A program made the translations under genes and the position numbers. A DNA stretch of 42,054 bases from Rhodobacteraceae bacterium PARR1 (lineage in GTDB: Bacteria > Pseudomonadota > Alphaproteobacteria > Rhodobacterales > Rhodobacteraceae). Shown piece by piece: positions 1-8,346 of this stretch. The stretch spans positions 1-42,054 of the forward strand of contig NKIT01000015.1 of NCBI GenBank assembly GCA_002256185.1, in the 5' to 3' direction. The notes beneath the pieces were generated by a model, which ran no database searches, was not told where the DNA came from, and saw only the letters and a program-made list of their open reading frames with translations. Numbering within the stretch: position 1 is the first letter of the stretch; each line of letters begins with the position of its first letter.

Positions 1-3
1 GCC

Positions 4-603
4 CTATTCCCCCGCCATCCGCGCCTCGACCAGCGATATGGCCCGCGCCACAGCCTCTGCCACTGTCATCTCCGATGTATCAAGGATCACCGCATCTTCT
101 GCCGGGCGCAATGGCGCATCGGCGCGGCCCATGTCGCGGGCATCGCGTTCCACCACCTCGGCCAGAATATGCGCTTCGTCCCCGCCCAGTTCCAGCCACC
201 TCCGATGTGCCCGCACCTCGGCACTGGCGGTGACGTAGAGCTTCACCTCTGCCTCCGGGCAGATCACCGTGCCGATGTCGCGCCCGTCCAAAACCGCCCC
301 GCCGTCAGCCCGCGCAAAGCGACGCTGAAACGCCACCAAGGCCGCCCGCACCTCGGGGATTACCGCCACACGGGAGGCTGCCTGCCCCGCCTCCAGCGTC
401 CGCAAATCCCCGTGCGCCAAATCCCCGGCCACCAACCCTTGCGCCGCCGCGATGGGATCGCCGCCCTTGGCCCCCACCGCCCGATACAAAAGCCCGGTGT
501 CCAGATGCGCAAAGCCGAACCGCGCTGCCACTGCGCGCGAGAGCGTCCCCTTCCCCGCCGCCGCGGGACCGTCAATCGCCACCGTGAAGATCACGCCGCC
601 CAC
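4..603 (-). CDS. cmk: Cytidylate kinase
   Basis: Phosphorylates CMP/dCMP to the diphosphate in the cytoplasm (pyrimidine nucleotide salvage). The 199-residue product has the P-loop GPAAAGKGT near the N-terminus, the DGRDIGT nucleotide-monophosphate-binding motif in the middle and a DTSEMTV stretch near the C-terminus, as expected for the family, at nearly the usual length (about 200-230). The frame opens with GTG at 603-601; a second GTG at 594-592 would give [10 protein letters not shown], closer to homologues, so the start is uncertain by three codons. It lies downstream of aroA on the same strand, separated by about 100 bp that hold a structured repeat. An aroA-cmk pair, usually followed by rpsA, is common in alphaproteobacteria (general knowledge). 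Confidence 0.96.
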   Translation of the reverse strand: MGGVIFTVAIDGPAAAGKGTLSRAVAARFGFAHLDTGLLYRAVGAKGGDPIAAAQGLVAGDLAHGDLRTLEAGQAASRVAVIPEVRAALVAFQRRFARADGGAVLDGRDIGTVICPEAEVKLYVTASAEVRAHRRWLELGGDEAHILAEVVERDARDMGRADAPLRPAEDAVILDTSEMTVAEAVARAISLVEARMAGE

Positions 604-611
604 CCCATTTT

Positions 612-690
612 CTGTCCTGAAATATCCTCGGGGGGTGAGCCCCGAGAGGGGCGAGGGGGGCAGACAGCCCCCCTCGATTTTTCGCAGAAA
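612..690. repeat. Structured intergenic repeat, copy 1 (CAAATATCC-type family)
   Basis: Between aroA and cmk. Plus strand: AAATATCCTCGGGGGG, a first G/C-rich hairpin, then a perfect hairpin CGAGGGGGGC-AGACA-GCCCCCCTCG followed by ATTTTTC, which is terminator-like for plus-strand reading. An adjoining perfect inverted repeat is CGATTTTTC-GCA-GAAAAATCG. The copy at 41667 has the same order of parts, including a G6-CAGACRG-C6 hairpin. Confidence 0.75.
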
Positions 691-704
691 AATCGTCCGC
701 CGGT

Positions 705-2051
705 TCAGCCGCGCGACAGCAAGGCACCCATGCCGGTCATCAGCCCTTCGAAGATCGGGAAGGATGTCAGGATGGGCGAGGCATCGTCGACCGAGACCGC
801 GTTCTTGGCCGCCATGCCGCAGACGAGGAAAGACATCGCAATCCGGTGGTCCAGATGCGTCGCACAGGTCGCCCCGCCCGGCACGCCGCCCGCGCCCAGA
901 CCGTGGACGATCAGCGTGTCCTCGTCTTCCTCGACCTTGACGCCACAGGCCTCAAGGCCGCGTGCCATTGCGTCGATGCGGTCGCTTTCCTTGACGCGCA
1001 ATTCCTTGACGCCGCGCATGATGGTCTTGCCCTCGGCAAAGGACGCCACCACCGACAGGATCGGGTATTCGTCGATCATCGACGGCGCGCGTTCTTCGGG
1101 CACTTCGATGCCCTTGAGGTTGGACGAAAACCGCACGCGCAGATCGGCGACAGGCTCGCCGCCCTCTTCGCGGGGGTTCTGGAATTCGATATCCGCGCCC
1201 ATCTCGACCAGCGTCAGATATAGGCCGTTGCGGGTCAGGTTCTGACTGACGCCGGGCACAAAGATGTCGGACCCTTCGACGATCAGCGCCGCACAGACCG
1301 GAAACGCCGCGCTGGACGGGTCGCGCGGCACCGCCACGCTTTGCGGGCGCAATTCCGGGCGGCCGGTCAGGGTGATGACATTGCCTTCTGCGGTCTTTTC
1401 CACAGTCAGTTCCGCGCCAAAACCCAACAGCATCCGCTCCGAATGATCCCGCGTCGGTTCGCGTTCAATCACAACGGTCTGGCCCGGCGCGTTCAGGCCT
1501 GCCAACAGCACCGCCGATTTCACCTGCGCTGATGCCACTGGCAACGCATAGCGCACCGGCACCGGGTTCGCGGCCCCCACCACCGTCATCGGCAAGCGCC
1601 CACCCTGACGGCCAAAGGCGCGCGCGCCGAACAGCGACAGCGGATCGGTCACTCGCCCCATCGGACGCTTGCGAAGCGAGGCATCGCCGGTGAAGGTCGC
1701 GGTGATCGGGGTCGTGGCCATCGTGCCCATGATCAGCCGCACCCCGGTTCCCGAGTTGCCGCAGTCGATCACGTCGGCAGGCTCGGAAAATCCGCCCACA
1801 CCCACGCCATGCACCGACCATTCGCCCAAACCATGCCGCGTCACCGTCGCCCCAAAGGCCCGCATCGCCTTTGCCGTGTCGAGCACGTCCTGACCTTCCA
1901 GAAGGCCGGTCACCCGCGTTTCCCCAACGGCCATCGCGCCAAAGATCAGCGCGCGATGGCTGATCGACTTGTCGCCCGGCACCTCGGCCCGGCCCGTGAG
2001 GGCGGGGGATTTGCGGGCGGTCATCGGTTGGGCGTCACCATGTGCGGACAT
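705..2051 (-). CDS. aroA: 3-phosphoshikimate 1-carboxyvinyltransferase (EPSP synthase, class II)
   Basis: Sixth step of the shikimate pathway: joins PEP to shikimate-3-phosphate. From the ATG at 2051 the product has 448 residues, normal for the family; the frame is open further upstream to 2222, but the extra part is low-complexity and overlaps the divergent gene. All four motifs that define class II (CP4-like) enzymes are present: GDKS (26-29), SAQVK (174-178), RDHSE (201-205) and NLTR (271-274). The loop equivalent to CP4 Gly-Asn-Ala-Ala100 reads Gly-Asn-Ser-Gly (98-101), so the residue that makes CP4 glyphosate-insensitive is glycine here. It is upstream of cmk and probably co-transcribed with it. 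Confidence 0.96.
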   Translation of the reverse strand: MSAHGDAQPMTARKSPALTGRAEVPGDKSISHRALIFGAMAVGETRVTGLLEGQDVLDTAKAMRAFGATVTRHGLGEWSVHGVGVGGFSEPADVIDCGNSGTGVRLIMGTMATTPITATFTGDASLRKRPMGRVTDPLSLFGARAFGRQGGRLPMTVVGAANPVPVRYALPVASAQVKSAVLLAGLNAPGQTVVIEREPTRDHSERMLLGFGAELTVEKTAEGNVITLTGRPELRPQSVAVPRDPSSAAFPVCAALIVEGSDIFVPGVSQNLTRNGLYLTLVEMGADIEFQNPREEGGEPVADLRVRFSSNLKGIEVPEERAPSMIDEYPILSVVASFAEGKTIMRGVKELRVKESDRIDAMARGLEACGVKVEEDEDTLIVHGLGAGGVPGGATCATHLDHRIAMSFLVCGMAAKNAVSVDDASPILTSFPIFEGLMTGMGALLSRG

Positions 2052-2199
2052 TTCAGGCTCCATTGCGCGTGGTCTGGGCCCGTGGTGTGGGCGCGTCGCT
2101 GGCCTGATAGCGCAACCTTGTGGAGCCGTCCATTGCCCCCCGGCCCCGGCTGGCCCATATCTGTGCCACCCTTGACGGCCATCCCGAATGGAGCGTGCC

Positions 2200-3195
2200 A
2201 TGCCGCTTTTCCCCGCCCGCAACCGATATTACAGCGGACAACCGACCGATCATTTCGACGGCACCGCCTTTTTCAACCCCGGCGGATCGGCCCCCAAAGG
2301 GTTCCGCGACCTGATGCGCTGGCAATTCGGGGGCGGACGTGAGGCATGGCCGAAAGAGGTGCCGGTGACCCAGGCCAAACCCGCGGCACATGTGGATGAC
2401 CTGCGCGTGACAATGGTGGGCCATGCGACGCTGCTGATCCAGGTGGCCGGGCGCAACATCCTGACCGATCCGGTCTGGTCTGACCGCTGCTCGCCCGTGC
2501 GCTTTGCCGGACCAAAGCGGGTGACCGCCCCCGGCATCGCCTTTGACGACCTGCCCCGGATTGATGCGGTGCTGCTGTCGCACAACCATTACGACCATCT
2601 GGATGTCGAGACTTTGGCCCGCCTGAAACGTGCCCATGACCCGCAGGTGTTCACCCCCTTGGGCAATGACACCATCGTCAAGACCGCCGTGCCGGGGATG
2701 CGCTGCACCGTGGGCGATTGGGGCGATGTGCTGGGTTTTGACGGCTGGCGCTTACACCTTGACCCCTGCCATCACTGGAGCGCACGGGGAACCCGTGACC
2801 GGTCTCATGCGCTTTGGGCGGCCTTTACGTTGGAAACCCCGATGGGGCGCATCTTCCACATCGGCGACACCGGGTTTGATGCGGGCCGCCCCTATGCGCA
2901 GGCCAGCGACCACCACGGCAAGATCCGACTGGCGATCCTGCCTGTGGGCGCCTATGACCCGCGCTGGTTCATGGCCGACCAGCACCAGAACCCTGCCGAG
3001 GCGGTCGAGGGCTTCATGCGCTTGGGCGCGGATTACGCGATCGGGCACCATTGGGGCACCTTCCGACTGACCGATGAGTCCCGCCGCGCGCCCTCGGACG
3101 CGCTTGCCGTCGCGCTTGAGTCGCAGTCCATTCCGCCCGACCGTTTTCGCGCCTTGGCCCCCGGCATGGTTTGGGACATCCCCGCGCAGGTCTGA
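2200..3195 (+). CDS. Metallo-beta-lactamase-fold hydrolase, UlaG/NAPE-PLD-like
   Basis: A 331-residue cytoplasmic-looking protein (no signal peptide) of the MBL-fold branch that includes UlaG-like and NAPE-hydrolysing phospholipase D-like enzymes. The metal-binding motif HNHYDH (128-133) is intact, preceded by MVGHATLLI and LTDPV, both typical of this branch; further ligands are likely in the HIGDTGFD and GHHWGTF segments near the C-terminus. The start at 2200 has a GGAG seven bases upstream; an in-frame ATG at 2188 is possible but has no better site. It is divergent from aroA. The substrate cannot be told from sequence. Confidence 0.88.
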   Translation: MPLFPARNRYYSGQPTDHFDGTAFFNPGGSAPKGFRDLMRWQFGGGREAWPKEVPVTQAKPAAHVDDLRVTMVGHATLLIQVAGRNILTDPVWSDRCSPVRFAGPKRVTAPGIAFDDLPRIDAVLLSHNHYDHLDVETLARLKRAHDPQVFTPLGNDTIVKTAVPGMRCTVGDWGDVLGFDGWRLHLDPCHHWSARGTRDRSHALWAAFTLETPMGRIFHIGDTGFDAGRPYAQASDHHGKIRLAILPVGAYDPRWFMADQHQNPAEAVEGFMRLGADYAIGHHWGTFRLTDESRRAPSDALAVALESQSIPPDRFRALAPGMVWDIPAQV

Positions 3196-3267
3196 CCAAA
3201 GCCGCATGGTCTGGCCTTGGGGACCGCAGGGAACTGAGCTGATCACAAGGTGACCTGCACCTCCTGC

Positions 3268-3318
3268 ATAACCCCCGAAAACAACGGAAAAATCCGGCCG
3301 CAGCCGGATCGGGAGAAC
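3268..3318 (-). repeat. tRNA-downstream repeat, copy A
   Basis: About 50 bp nearly identical to 4589-4638. Shared blocks on the plus strand include AACAACGGAAAAATCC and GCCGCAGCCGGATCGGGAGA. Each copy sits just beyond the 3' end of a tRNA-Ser gene and contains that gene's terminator hairpin. The tRNA bodies themselves differ clearly, so the tail has been kept or copied separately. Confidence 0.85.
3287..3309 (-). terminator. Rho-independent terminator of tRNA-Ser(UGA)
   Basis: Minus strand: ATCCGGC-TGCG-GCCGGAT followed by TTTTCC, a perfect 7-bp stem with a U-run, 23 bases beyond the tRNA 3' end. It is part of a roughly 50-bp sequence repeated after the second tRNA-Ser gene. Confidence 0.8.
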
Positions 3319-3331
3319 TTTTGAGGGCAAG

Positions 3332-3421
3332 TGGCGGAGGAGGTGGGATTCGAACCCACGGTGGAGTTCCCCCCACGTCGGTTTTCAAGACCGGTGCCTT
3401 AAACCACTCGGCCACTCCTCC
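3332..3421 (-). tRNA. tRNA-Ser(UGA)
   Basis: A 90-base type II tRNA with encoded CCA. The acceptor stem pairs GGAGGAG with CTCCTCC, the T-loop region is GGTTCGAATCCC, there is a long variable arm, and the anticodon loop CTTGAAA gives anticodon TGA. The discriminator base is G, as in serine tRNAs. Confidence 0.97.
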
Positions 3422-3551
3422 GACGCAGATCGTGTAGCAGTGCAAACTTGCCGATGCAACGGCAAGTCGGGGGCTACGACCGAGCTTCTGCGAAAGCCAA
3501 ACGGAACAGATACTGGACCTGAACCGGTTTTGTTCCGGTCGGGAGCCCAGG

Positions 3552-3710
3552 TTAGTCTGCCGTCTGTTCGAAGGCCACGGGGCATTTCCAGCCGAGGGCT
3601 GAGTGTTTGCGTCGCGGGTTGTAGAAGCCGTTGATGTATTCGAAGAGGGCGATCTCGACCTCGCGACGGGTTTGCCAGTTGCGGCGCCAGACGAGTTCGG
3701 CCGTCAGCAT
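3552..3710 (-). pseudogene. IS3-family transposase OrfB, C-terminal fragment
   Basis: Fifty-two codons ending in TAA. The segment YINGFYNPRRKHSALGW followed by CPVAFE is the hallmark C-terminus of IS3-family OrfB (rve integrase fold), preceded by the typical WRRNWQTRREVE. The DDE catalytic core and OrfA are missing. It abuts, in opposite orientation, a fragment of a different IS3-type orfB around 3703-3710, so the two remnants were joined by deletion or nested insertion. The 130 bp between it and the tRNA-Ser(UGA) 5' end may hold the element's outer end (an imperfect palindrome near AACCGGTTTTGTTCCGG), but no clear terminal inverted repeat pair is visible. Confidence 0.85.
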
Positions 3711-3876
3711 CGCGCAGGCCTGCCGTGCTTTTGGCCTCAGCGAGACCTGTTATCGCTACGGCCCGAAGCTGAAGGACGAGAACGAAGAGATCGCCGATCT
3801 TCTCGTCGGGCTGACCGATGCCCGCAAGACCTGGGGTTTTGACCTGTGTTTTCTGCATTTGCGCAACGTGAGCTAA
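3703..3876 (+). pseudogene. IS3-family transposase OrfB, N-terminal fragment
   Basis: Fifty-seven codons plus stop. The start VSIAQACRAFGLSETCYRY and the stretch DENEEIADLLV followed by TWGF and CFLHLRNV match the N-terminal helical part of OrfB from an IS3 subgroup (recognised from memory). The frame ends at TAA just after the point where intact relatives go on into the HTH and rve domain, so the catalytic part is lost. It belongs to a different IS from the minus-strand fragment next to it. Confidence 0.8.
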
Positions 3877-3934
3877 CCCTCAATCGAAAAAACGCGCTGT
3901 TCGCCGGTCATGACGAGGGCGGCCGAACCTGTAT

Positions 3935-4372
3935 GTGAAGGCGGACTTCGTCTACGACGCCGACCGGGACGTCTATGTCTGCCCGGCAGGCGAAGACCTG
4001 ACCTACCGCTACACGACCGAGGAAAGCGGCATCCCGATCCGGCGATACTGGATTAACGGATGCAAGACCTGCCCGCTCCGGACCAATTGCACGACCGGCA
4101 ACGAGCGGCGGATTTCACGCTGGGAGCGCGAGGATCCGGTCGACGACATGGATAGCCGTCTGGGGCGCGACCCGGATTACATGTCCCTCCGCCGCTGCAC
4201 CGTCGAGCACCCGTTCGGCACGATCAAGGCGTGGATGGGCGGCACCCATTTCCTGACGCGCAAGCTGAAGAACGTCCGCAGCGAGATGGCGCTGAACGTT
4301 CTGGCCTACAACATCAAACGAATGGTCGCCCTGCTTGGGGTCAGGGGGTTGATGCGGGCCATGCAGGGGTAA
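3935..4372 (+). pseudogene. IS1182-type DDE transposase, C-terminal fragment
   Basis: A 145-codon frame lacking the N-terminal two thirds. YDADRDVYVCPAG and the cysteine cluster CKTCPLRTNC are typical of the insertion region of IS1182-family transposases; VEHPFGTIKAWMG carries the last catalytic Glu, followed by a C-terminal LNVLAYNIKR helix. The GTG at 3935 is only the first available codon after the truncation. Downstream, around 4510-4540, TTTTCACACAGCCTCGGCC resembles the outer end of such elements. Non-functional on its own. Confidence 0.85.
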
Positions 4373-4588
4373 ACACGGCCTTCGGCACCCCATGCGGCCC
4401 AACCGTAGCCGTCAGGGTCCACTCGGACGCCCCGCCAGGAGCATTTTTAACGCAGGGCAAGCAAGGCGACCGATCTCTGCCGTTCCCAGCGCTACCGCTG
4501 GGTAGTCCCCGCGTTTTCACACAGCCTCGGCCCTGAGAGACCGCTTCCGGCCATCCTAGCGCCGGGACCAGTATTCGGCCTCGCTTGT
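4373..4588. other. Non-coding remnant downstream of the IS1182-type fragment
   Basis: No convincing gene. It probably contains the right end of the IS1182-type element and then chromosomal sequence up to the tRNA-downstream repeat. I cannot identify a matching left inverted repeat, so the element's boundaries are undefined. Confidence 0.5.
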
Positions 4589-4638
4589 ATAACCCTCGAA
4601 ACAACGGAAAAATCCTGCCGCAGCCGGATCGGGAGAAC
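4589..4638 (-). repeat. tRNA-downstream repeat, copy B, with imperfect terminator
   Basis: Second copy of the sequence at 3268-3318. The hairpin here has one mismatch (minus strand ATCCGGC-TGCG-GCAGGAT followed by TTTTCC), so it should still work as terminator for the tRNA-Ser(GCU) gene but with a weaker stem. Confidence 0.8.
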
Positions 4639-4655
4639 GCTTTGGCCAGGGCGAT

Positions 4656-4745
4656 TGGCGGAGCCGAAGGGATTCGAACCCTCGAGACGGTTTCCCGCCT
4701 GCGCCCTTAGCAGGGGCGTGCCTTCGACCACTCGGCCACAGCTCC
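4656..4745 (-). tRNA. tRNA-Ser(GCU)
   Basis: A 90-base type II tRNA with encoded CCA. The acceptor stem pairs GGAGC with GCTCC; GGTTCGAATCCC forms the T-loop; the anticodon loop CTGCTAA gives anticodon GCT; there is a long variable arm. It has the same orientation as the tRNA-Ser(UGA) gene 1.2 kb further on; the space between them is filled with transposase remnants. Confidence 0.97.
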
Positions 4746-4786
4746 GCTGACCGCAATAACGGCGGCGCTTTGGGCGTGCAAGTGGA

Positions 4787-4933
4787 TTATGCTCCGCTGG
4801 GCTGGGGCTTGGGCGGAATCTGGGTGGCTGGCGGGGGAACTGCTTTGATCTCAGGGGCTTTGCCGTCGCCTTGATCCGCCACACCATCGCCGAAGGTTTC
4901 GCGGAAATAGTCGATCTGGTCTTCGTCCAACAT
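4787..4933 (-). CDS. Possible small protein or gene remnant
   Basis: A 48-codon frame (MLDEDQIDYFRETFGDG..., ending in a proline-rich tail) just upstream of tRNA-Ser(GCU) on the same strand. The acidic, aromatic N-terminus looks protein-like, but there is no clear ribosome binding site and I recognise no family; the frame is open upstream to 5074. It may be the tail of a decayed gene. The rest of 4746-5090 shows nothing I can name. Confidence 0.25.
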   Translation of the reverse strand: MLDEDQIDYFRETFGDGVADQGDGKAPEIKAVPPPATQIPPKPQPSGA

Positions 4934-5090
4934 CGGACACCACACATTTACCGGGGCAGAACCGATGCCACGGACCACCCTAGCGCGAAACGCCGCCCCT
5001 GTCGCGCAGGAACTGCGGGCGTGGGCGTGGACAGGCGGCCAGCGGGATGGCAAGCTGAGGTTGTGCGGATGCAAGACGGTTGCGGGTACG

Positions 5091-7091
5091 ATGTTTCAAG
5101 ACAAGGACTGTTTCGAACGCTTTGCCGTGTTGATTGTGGGGGCGGCGATATTGGGGGTGTCGGCCATAGGACTGCCGCAAGTCGCGGCTGTCGGAGGTGT
5201 TGCCGTCGCAGCCACAGAATTGTGGGCCCGCGTGCGGGGTAAGGCGCAAAGCGATGCGCCCAAGGTCGTGGCGCGGCTGAGTGCAGCCTTGCGCGACGAA
5301 TGGGACACTTGGGGCAAGACCTCGTCCCAAGCGGATGAAAATCTGCGCGCCTCGGCTCGGGCGAGTTTTGAAGCGGTGATCGACCGGCTGAACCTTGATC
5401 CTGATGCGCTGGTGGGACAGCGGCTTAATGCTCAGGCGGTGGCCGACCTTGCCCTGTCACGCGCGGCGGCGGTGTTTCCCGAAGCCTATGCCAACACGGA
5501 CCCGAAGAACGCCACAGCACGGTTGACCCGGAAGTTCCTGCATGACGTCACCCTGCGTGCCTATGGGTTTCTGCTGAACGACGCGGAGTTCGTCAACGGC
5601 ATCGCGCCCGCGCTGTGGCGGGGGGTGCTCGGGCAGTTAGACCGGGTGGAGGCGACTCACAATCGGATCGAAGAGAAAATCGACGCTTTGGCGCTGTCTC
5701 AGCGAGAAAAGGAAGGTTTGCTGGTTGAGGTTGCCACGCTGAAAGCAAAGCTGGGCACGACGCAATCAATGATCCTGACCTTTCTGGAAGACATTCGGCA
5801 ACGCGCCGTCCAACCCGATCAGATCACCGCCGAACTGTTCCGTATCGCGGGCGAATGGCGCAGCCTAGGGGAACGCATCGACGCATTGCCGCGATCACAA
5901 AACCTGACGCCGGAACTGAACCGCCTGCGCGACCAAGCCCAAGCGGCTTACGAAGCAGAAGATCAAACACGCGCCTTAGACCTGTGGACGCAGATTGAGG
6001 TGGCAGAGGAAAAGGCGCTGAACTCCGTGCTCGCCCACCAGCGTGAGGTGGCAGATGAAGTCGCCCGCCGCACGGACGGGGTGATCAACGCAAAAGCTGC
6101 CAAGCGGAACTTGTATGCAACTCAATCGAATGTGGCCGAGACGGTTCGGCTGACAGTGGAGATTGTGCAGTTGGGGTTGGCGAAAGGTGGGTCCCTGTTC
6201 GCGGAACTGCACGCTGAGTGGCAGCGCTGGCACGAGCGCGGACGGGACAAGGGATTGAACTTTGACCTTGAGGTTTCGGTCGATGTGGCGCGCGCGGCTT
6301 TGGACCATGCCGCCAACGGGGTTGAACGGAGCAAGGGGAATAACTTACTCGGTGCGGCCCTGTCGATCTTGGGTGAACGCCAAGGTCGTGAAGACCAATT
6401 GAAAGCGGCAATAAGTGCCTTTCGCGCCGCGTTGATCGAACAGAATAAAGACCTCGTGCCGGAAGCATGGGCGATCACTCAGAGCAACCTCGGGAACGCA
6501 TTGCGCACATTGGGGGAACTTCGACACGATTTAGACCTATTGGAAGAAGCAATTACTGCCTATCGCGCAGCGCTTAAGGAGCAGGCTAGGGATCAAGTGC
6601 CATTGGATTGGGCGAGAACGCAAAACAATCTTGGCAATGCCCTGAGGACACTAGGCGAACGTCGGGGCAGTCCAGAATTTTTGGAGCAGGCAGTCAATTC
6701 CTATGGGGCCGCTCTAATCGAATACACACAAGACCACATGCCATGGGAATGGGCAGGGACACAAAACAACCTTGGGAATGCGTTGGCAAGTCTAGGTGAA
6801 ATGCTACACAGAATAGATCTACTAGAACAGGCCGTCATCGCCTACCATGCCGCGCTCAGCGAGCGAACACAGGAACGGGTTCCTTTAGACTGGGCGATGA
6901 CTATGGCCAACAAGGCCATACTGCACCTTTCACTGCACCGTATGTCGAATGATCCGACGAATCTTGAATTAGCGCGCCAAGCGGCAATCGAAGCACGCGA
7001 TACGTTCGAAAAACACAGCACCACAGCCTACGCAGACCAACTCGCGCCAACCGTCGACGAAATCAACCGCCGCCTCAGCGCTTCCCCCTAA
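5091..7091 (+). CDS. Membrane-anchored TPR-repeat protein, accessory
   Basis: A 666-residue protein with no function I can name. Residues 11-44 form a long hydrophobic Ala/Gly/Val-rich segment, probably one or two membrane passes. Next comes a helical domain (about 50-200) that includes FLHDVTLRAYGFLLND and a conserved-looking IAPALWR, then coiled coil (about 205-250). A helical linker follows and finally TPR-like repeats: four units exactly 47 residues apart (starting at 451, 498, 545, 592), each with VP..WA.TQ.NLGNAL..LGE and a L.LLE.A..AY.AAL helix; the last unit is degenerate. An upstream in-frame ATG at 4965 exists, but the ATG at 5091 leaves the hydrophobic segment at the very N-terminus. 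The gene is beside tRNA-Ser and IS debris, uses more A/T-rich codons in its 3' half than its neighbours, and ends exactly where ychF ends. This suggests acquired cargo, perhaps a sensor or scaffold. Such TPR arrays also occur in conflict-system proteins, which is only a suggestion. Confidence 0.85.
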   Translation: MFQDKDCFERFAVLIVGAAILGVSAIGLPQVAAVGGVAVAATELWARVRGKAQSDAPKVVARLSAALRDEWDTWGKTSSQADENLRASARASFEAVIDRLNLDPDALVGQRLNAQAVADLALSRAAAVFPEAYANTDPKNATARLTRKFLHDVTLRAYGFLLNDAEFVNGIAPALWRGVLGQLDRVEATHNRIEEKIDALALSQREKEGLLVEVATLKAKLGTTQSMILTFLEDIRQRAVQPDQITAELFRIAGEWRSLGERIDALPRSQNLTPELNRLRDQAQAAYEAEDQTRALDLWTQIEVAEEKALNSVLAHQREVADEVARRTDGVINAKAAKRNLYATQSNVAETVRLTVEIVQLGLAKGGSLFAELHAEWQRWHERGRDKGLNFDLEVSVDVARAALDHAANGVERSKGNNLLGAALSILGERQGREDQLKAAISAFRAALIEQNKDLVPEAWAITQSNLGNALRTLGELRHDLDLLEEAITAYRAALKEQARDQVPLDWARTQNNLGNALRTLGERRGSPEFLEQAVNSYGAALIEYTQDHMPWEWAGTQNNLGNALASLGEMLHRIDLLEQAVIAYHAALSERTQERVPLDWAMTMANKAILHLSLHRMSNDPTNLELARQAAIEARDTFEKHSTTAYADQLAPTVDEINRRLSASP

Positions 7092-8189
7092 TCACCCATT
7101 AAACAAGAAGTGAAGCACGTCCCCGTCCTTCACCTCATAGGTCTTGCCTTCCACCCGGAACTTGCCGGCCTCTTTGGCCCCGGCCTCGCCGTTGCCAGCG
7201 ATGTAGTCGTCGTAGCTGACGGTTTCGGACCGGATGAAGCCCTTTTCAAAATCGCCGTGGATCACGCCGGCGGCTTGGGGGGCGAGGGTGCCTTTGGGGA
7301 TGGTCCAGGCGCGGGCCTCTTTCGGGCCGACGGTGAAATAGGTTTGCAGGCCCAAAAGCTGATACCCGGCGCGGATCAGGCGGTCGAGACCGGCTTCCTC
7401 CAGCCCCATTTCCTCAAGGAACATCGCGGCTTCGTCTTCGGCCAGTTGGCTGATCTCTTCCTCGATCCGGGCAGAGATCACGACCGAGGCCGCGCCCTGT
7501 GCGCGGGCCATGTCGGCCACGCGGGCGGATTGGCTGTTGCCCTTGGCGGCAGAGGATTCCTCGACGTTGCAGACGTAAAGCACGGGTTTGGACGTCAAGA
7601 GTTGCAACAGACGCCAGGTGCGGCGGTCATCCTCGGCCACCTGCACCGTGCGGGCGGGTTTGCCGTCATTCAGCACGGCGAGGGCGGCGCGCAACAGGCG
7701 GTCCTGATCCAGCGTGTCCTGATCGCCGCCCCGCAGTTTCTTGCCCAAGGCGACAAGGCGGCGTTCGATAGATTCCATATCGGCGAGCATCAACTCGGTC
7801 TCAATCGTCTCGGCATCCGCCACGGGGTCGATCCGACCTTCGACATGGGTGATGTCGCCGTCTTCAAAGCAGCGCAGCACATGGGCGATGGCGTCGCATT
7901 CGCGGATGTTGGCAAGGAACTGGTTGCCCAAGCCTTCGCCCTTGGAGGCACCGCGCACCAGACCGGCGATATCGACAAAGGTCATACGGGTCGGGATGAT
8001 CTGTTTGGACCCGGCAATCGCGGCCAATTTGTCCAAGCGCGCATCCGGCACCGCGACTTCGCCCACGTTCGGCTCGATGGTGCAAAACGGAAAGTTCGCG
8101 GCCTGCGCGGCGGCGGTGCGCGTCAGCGCGTTGAACAGGGTCGACTTGCCGACATTCGGCAGACCCACGATGCCCATCTTGAAACCCAT
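7092..8189 (-). CDS. ychF: Ribosome-binding ATPase YchF (Obg family)
   Basis: A 365-residue P-loop ATPase that binds ribosomes and takes part in translation and stress control. G1 is GLPNVGKS (9-16), G3 is DIAGLV, and G4 is the divergent NVEE in place of NKxD, which explains the ATP preference known for YchF. The C-terminal TGS domain (LQTYFTVGPKEARAWTI...) is complete, ending in the family-typical DVLHFLFNG. The stop codon touches that of the TPR gene on the other strand. It is divergent from trpA across about 155 bp. Confidence 0.98.
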   Translation of the reverse strand: MGFKMGIVGLPNVGKSTLFNALTRTAAAQAANFPFCTIEPNVGEVAVPDARLDKLAAIAGSKQIIPTRMTFVDIAGLVRGASKGEGLGNQFLANIRECDAIAHVLRCFEDGDITHVEGRIDPVADAETIETELMLADMESIERRLVALGKKLRGGDQDTLDQDRLLRAALAVLNDGKPARTVQVAEDDRRTWRLLQLLTSKPVLYVCNVEESSAAKGNSQSARVADMARAQGAASVVISARIEEEISQLAEDEAAMFLEEMGLEEAGLDRLIRAGYQLLGLQTYFTVGPKEARAWTIPKGTLAPQAAGVIHGDFEKGFIRSETVSYDDYIAGNGEAGAKEAGKFRVEGKTYEVKDGDVLHFLFNG

Positions 8190-8346
8190 CTTCGCTCTCC
8201 ATCCGCTGACGGGCCGCTTCTAGAGGGCATGGGGCAGGTAATCAAGGTTCGCAGGCGCTTTCGCACAGGGCGGGTGGGCCGACCCTTGATTCCCGCCCTG
8301 CCCCCGTGCAAAGCCTGTGACCAAAGCGAAACGACAGGGCCACAGC

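Noticed and set aside
612-690. Copy 1 of the repeat as an ordinary aroA terminator
   Set aside because: The U-run follows the hairpin on the plus strand, opposite to aroA transcription; on the minus strand the T-run precedes the big stem.
2052-2222. A 57-residue N-terminal extension of AroA
   Set aside because: Low-complexity Arg/Gly/Pro sequence that overlaps the divergent hydrolase start; the ATG at 2051 gives the normal family N-terminus.
6441-7000. Regular 141-bp repeats as a CRISPR-like or minisatellite array
   Set aside because: The period is a multiple of three, inside an open frame, and the units translate to TPR helices with mostly third-position changes.
3332-7091. An integrative island ended by tRNA-Ser att sites
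   Set aside because: No integrase, and the two shared tails contain terminators outside the tRNA 3' ends rather than tRNA-end duplications typical of att sites.
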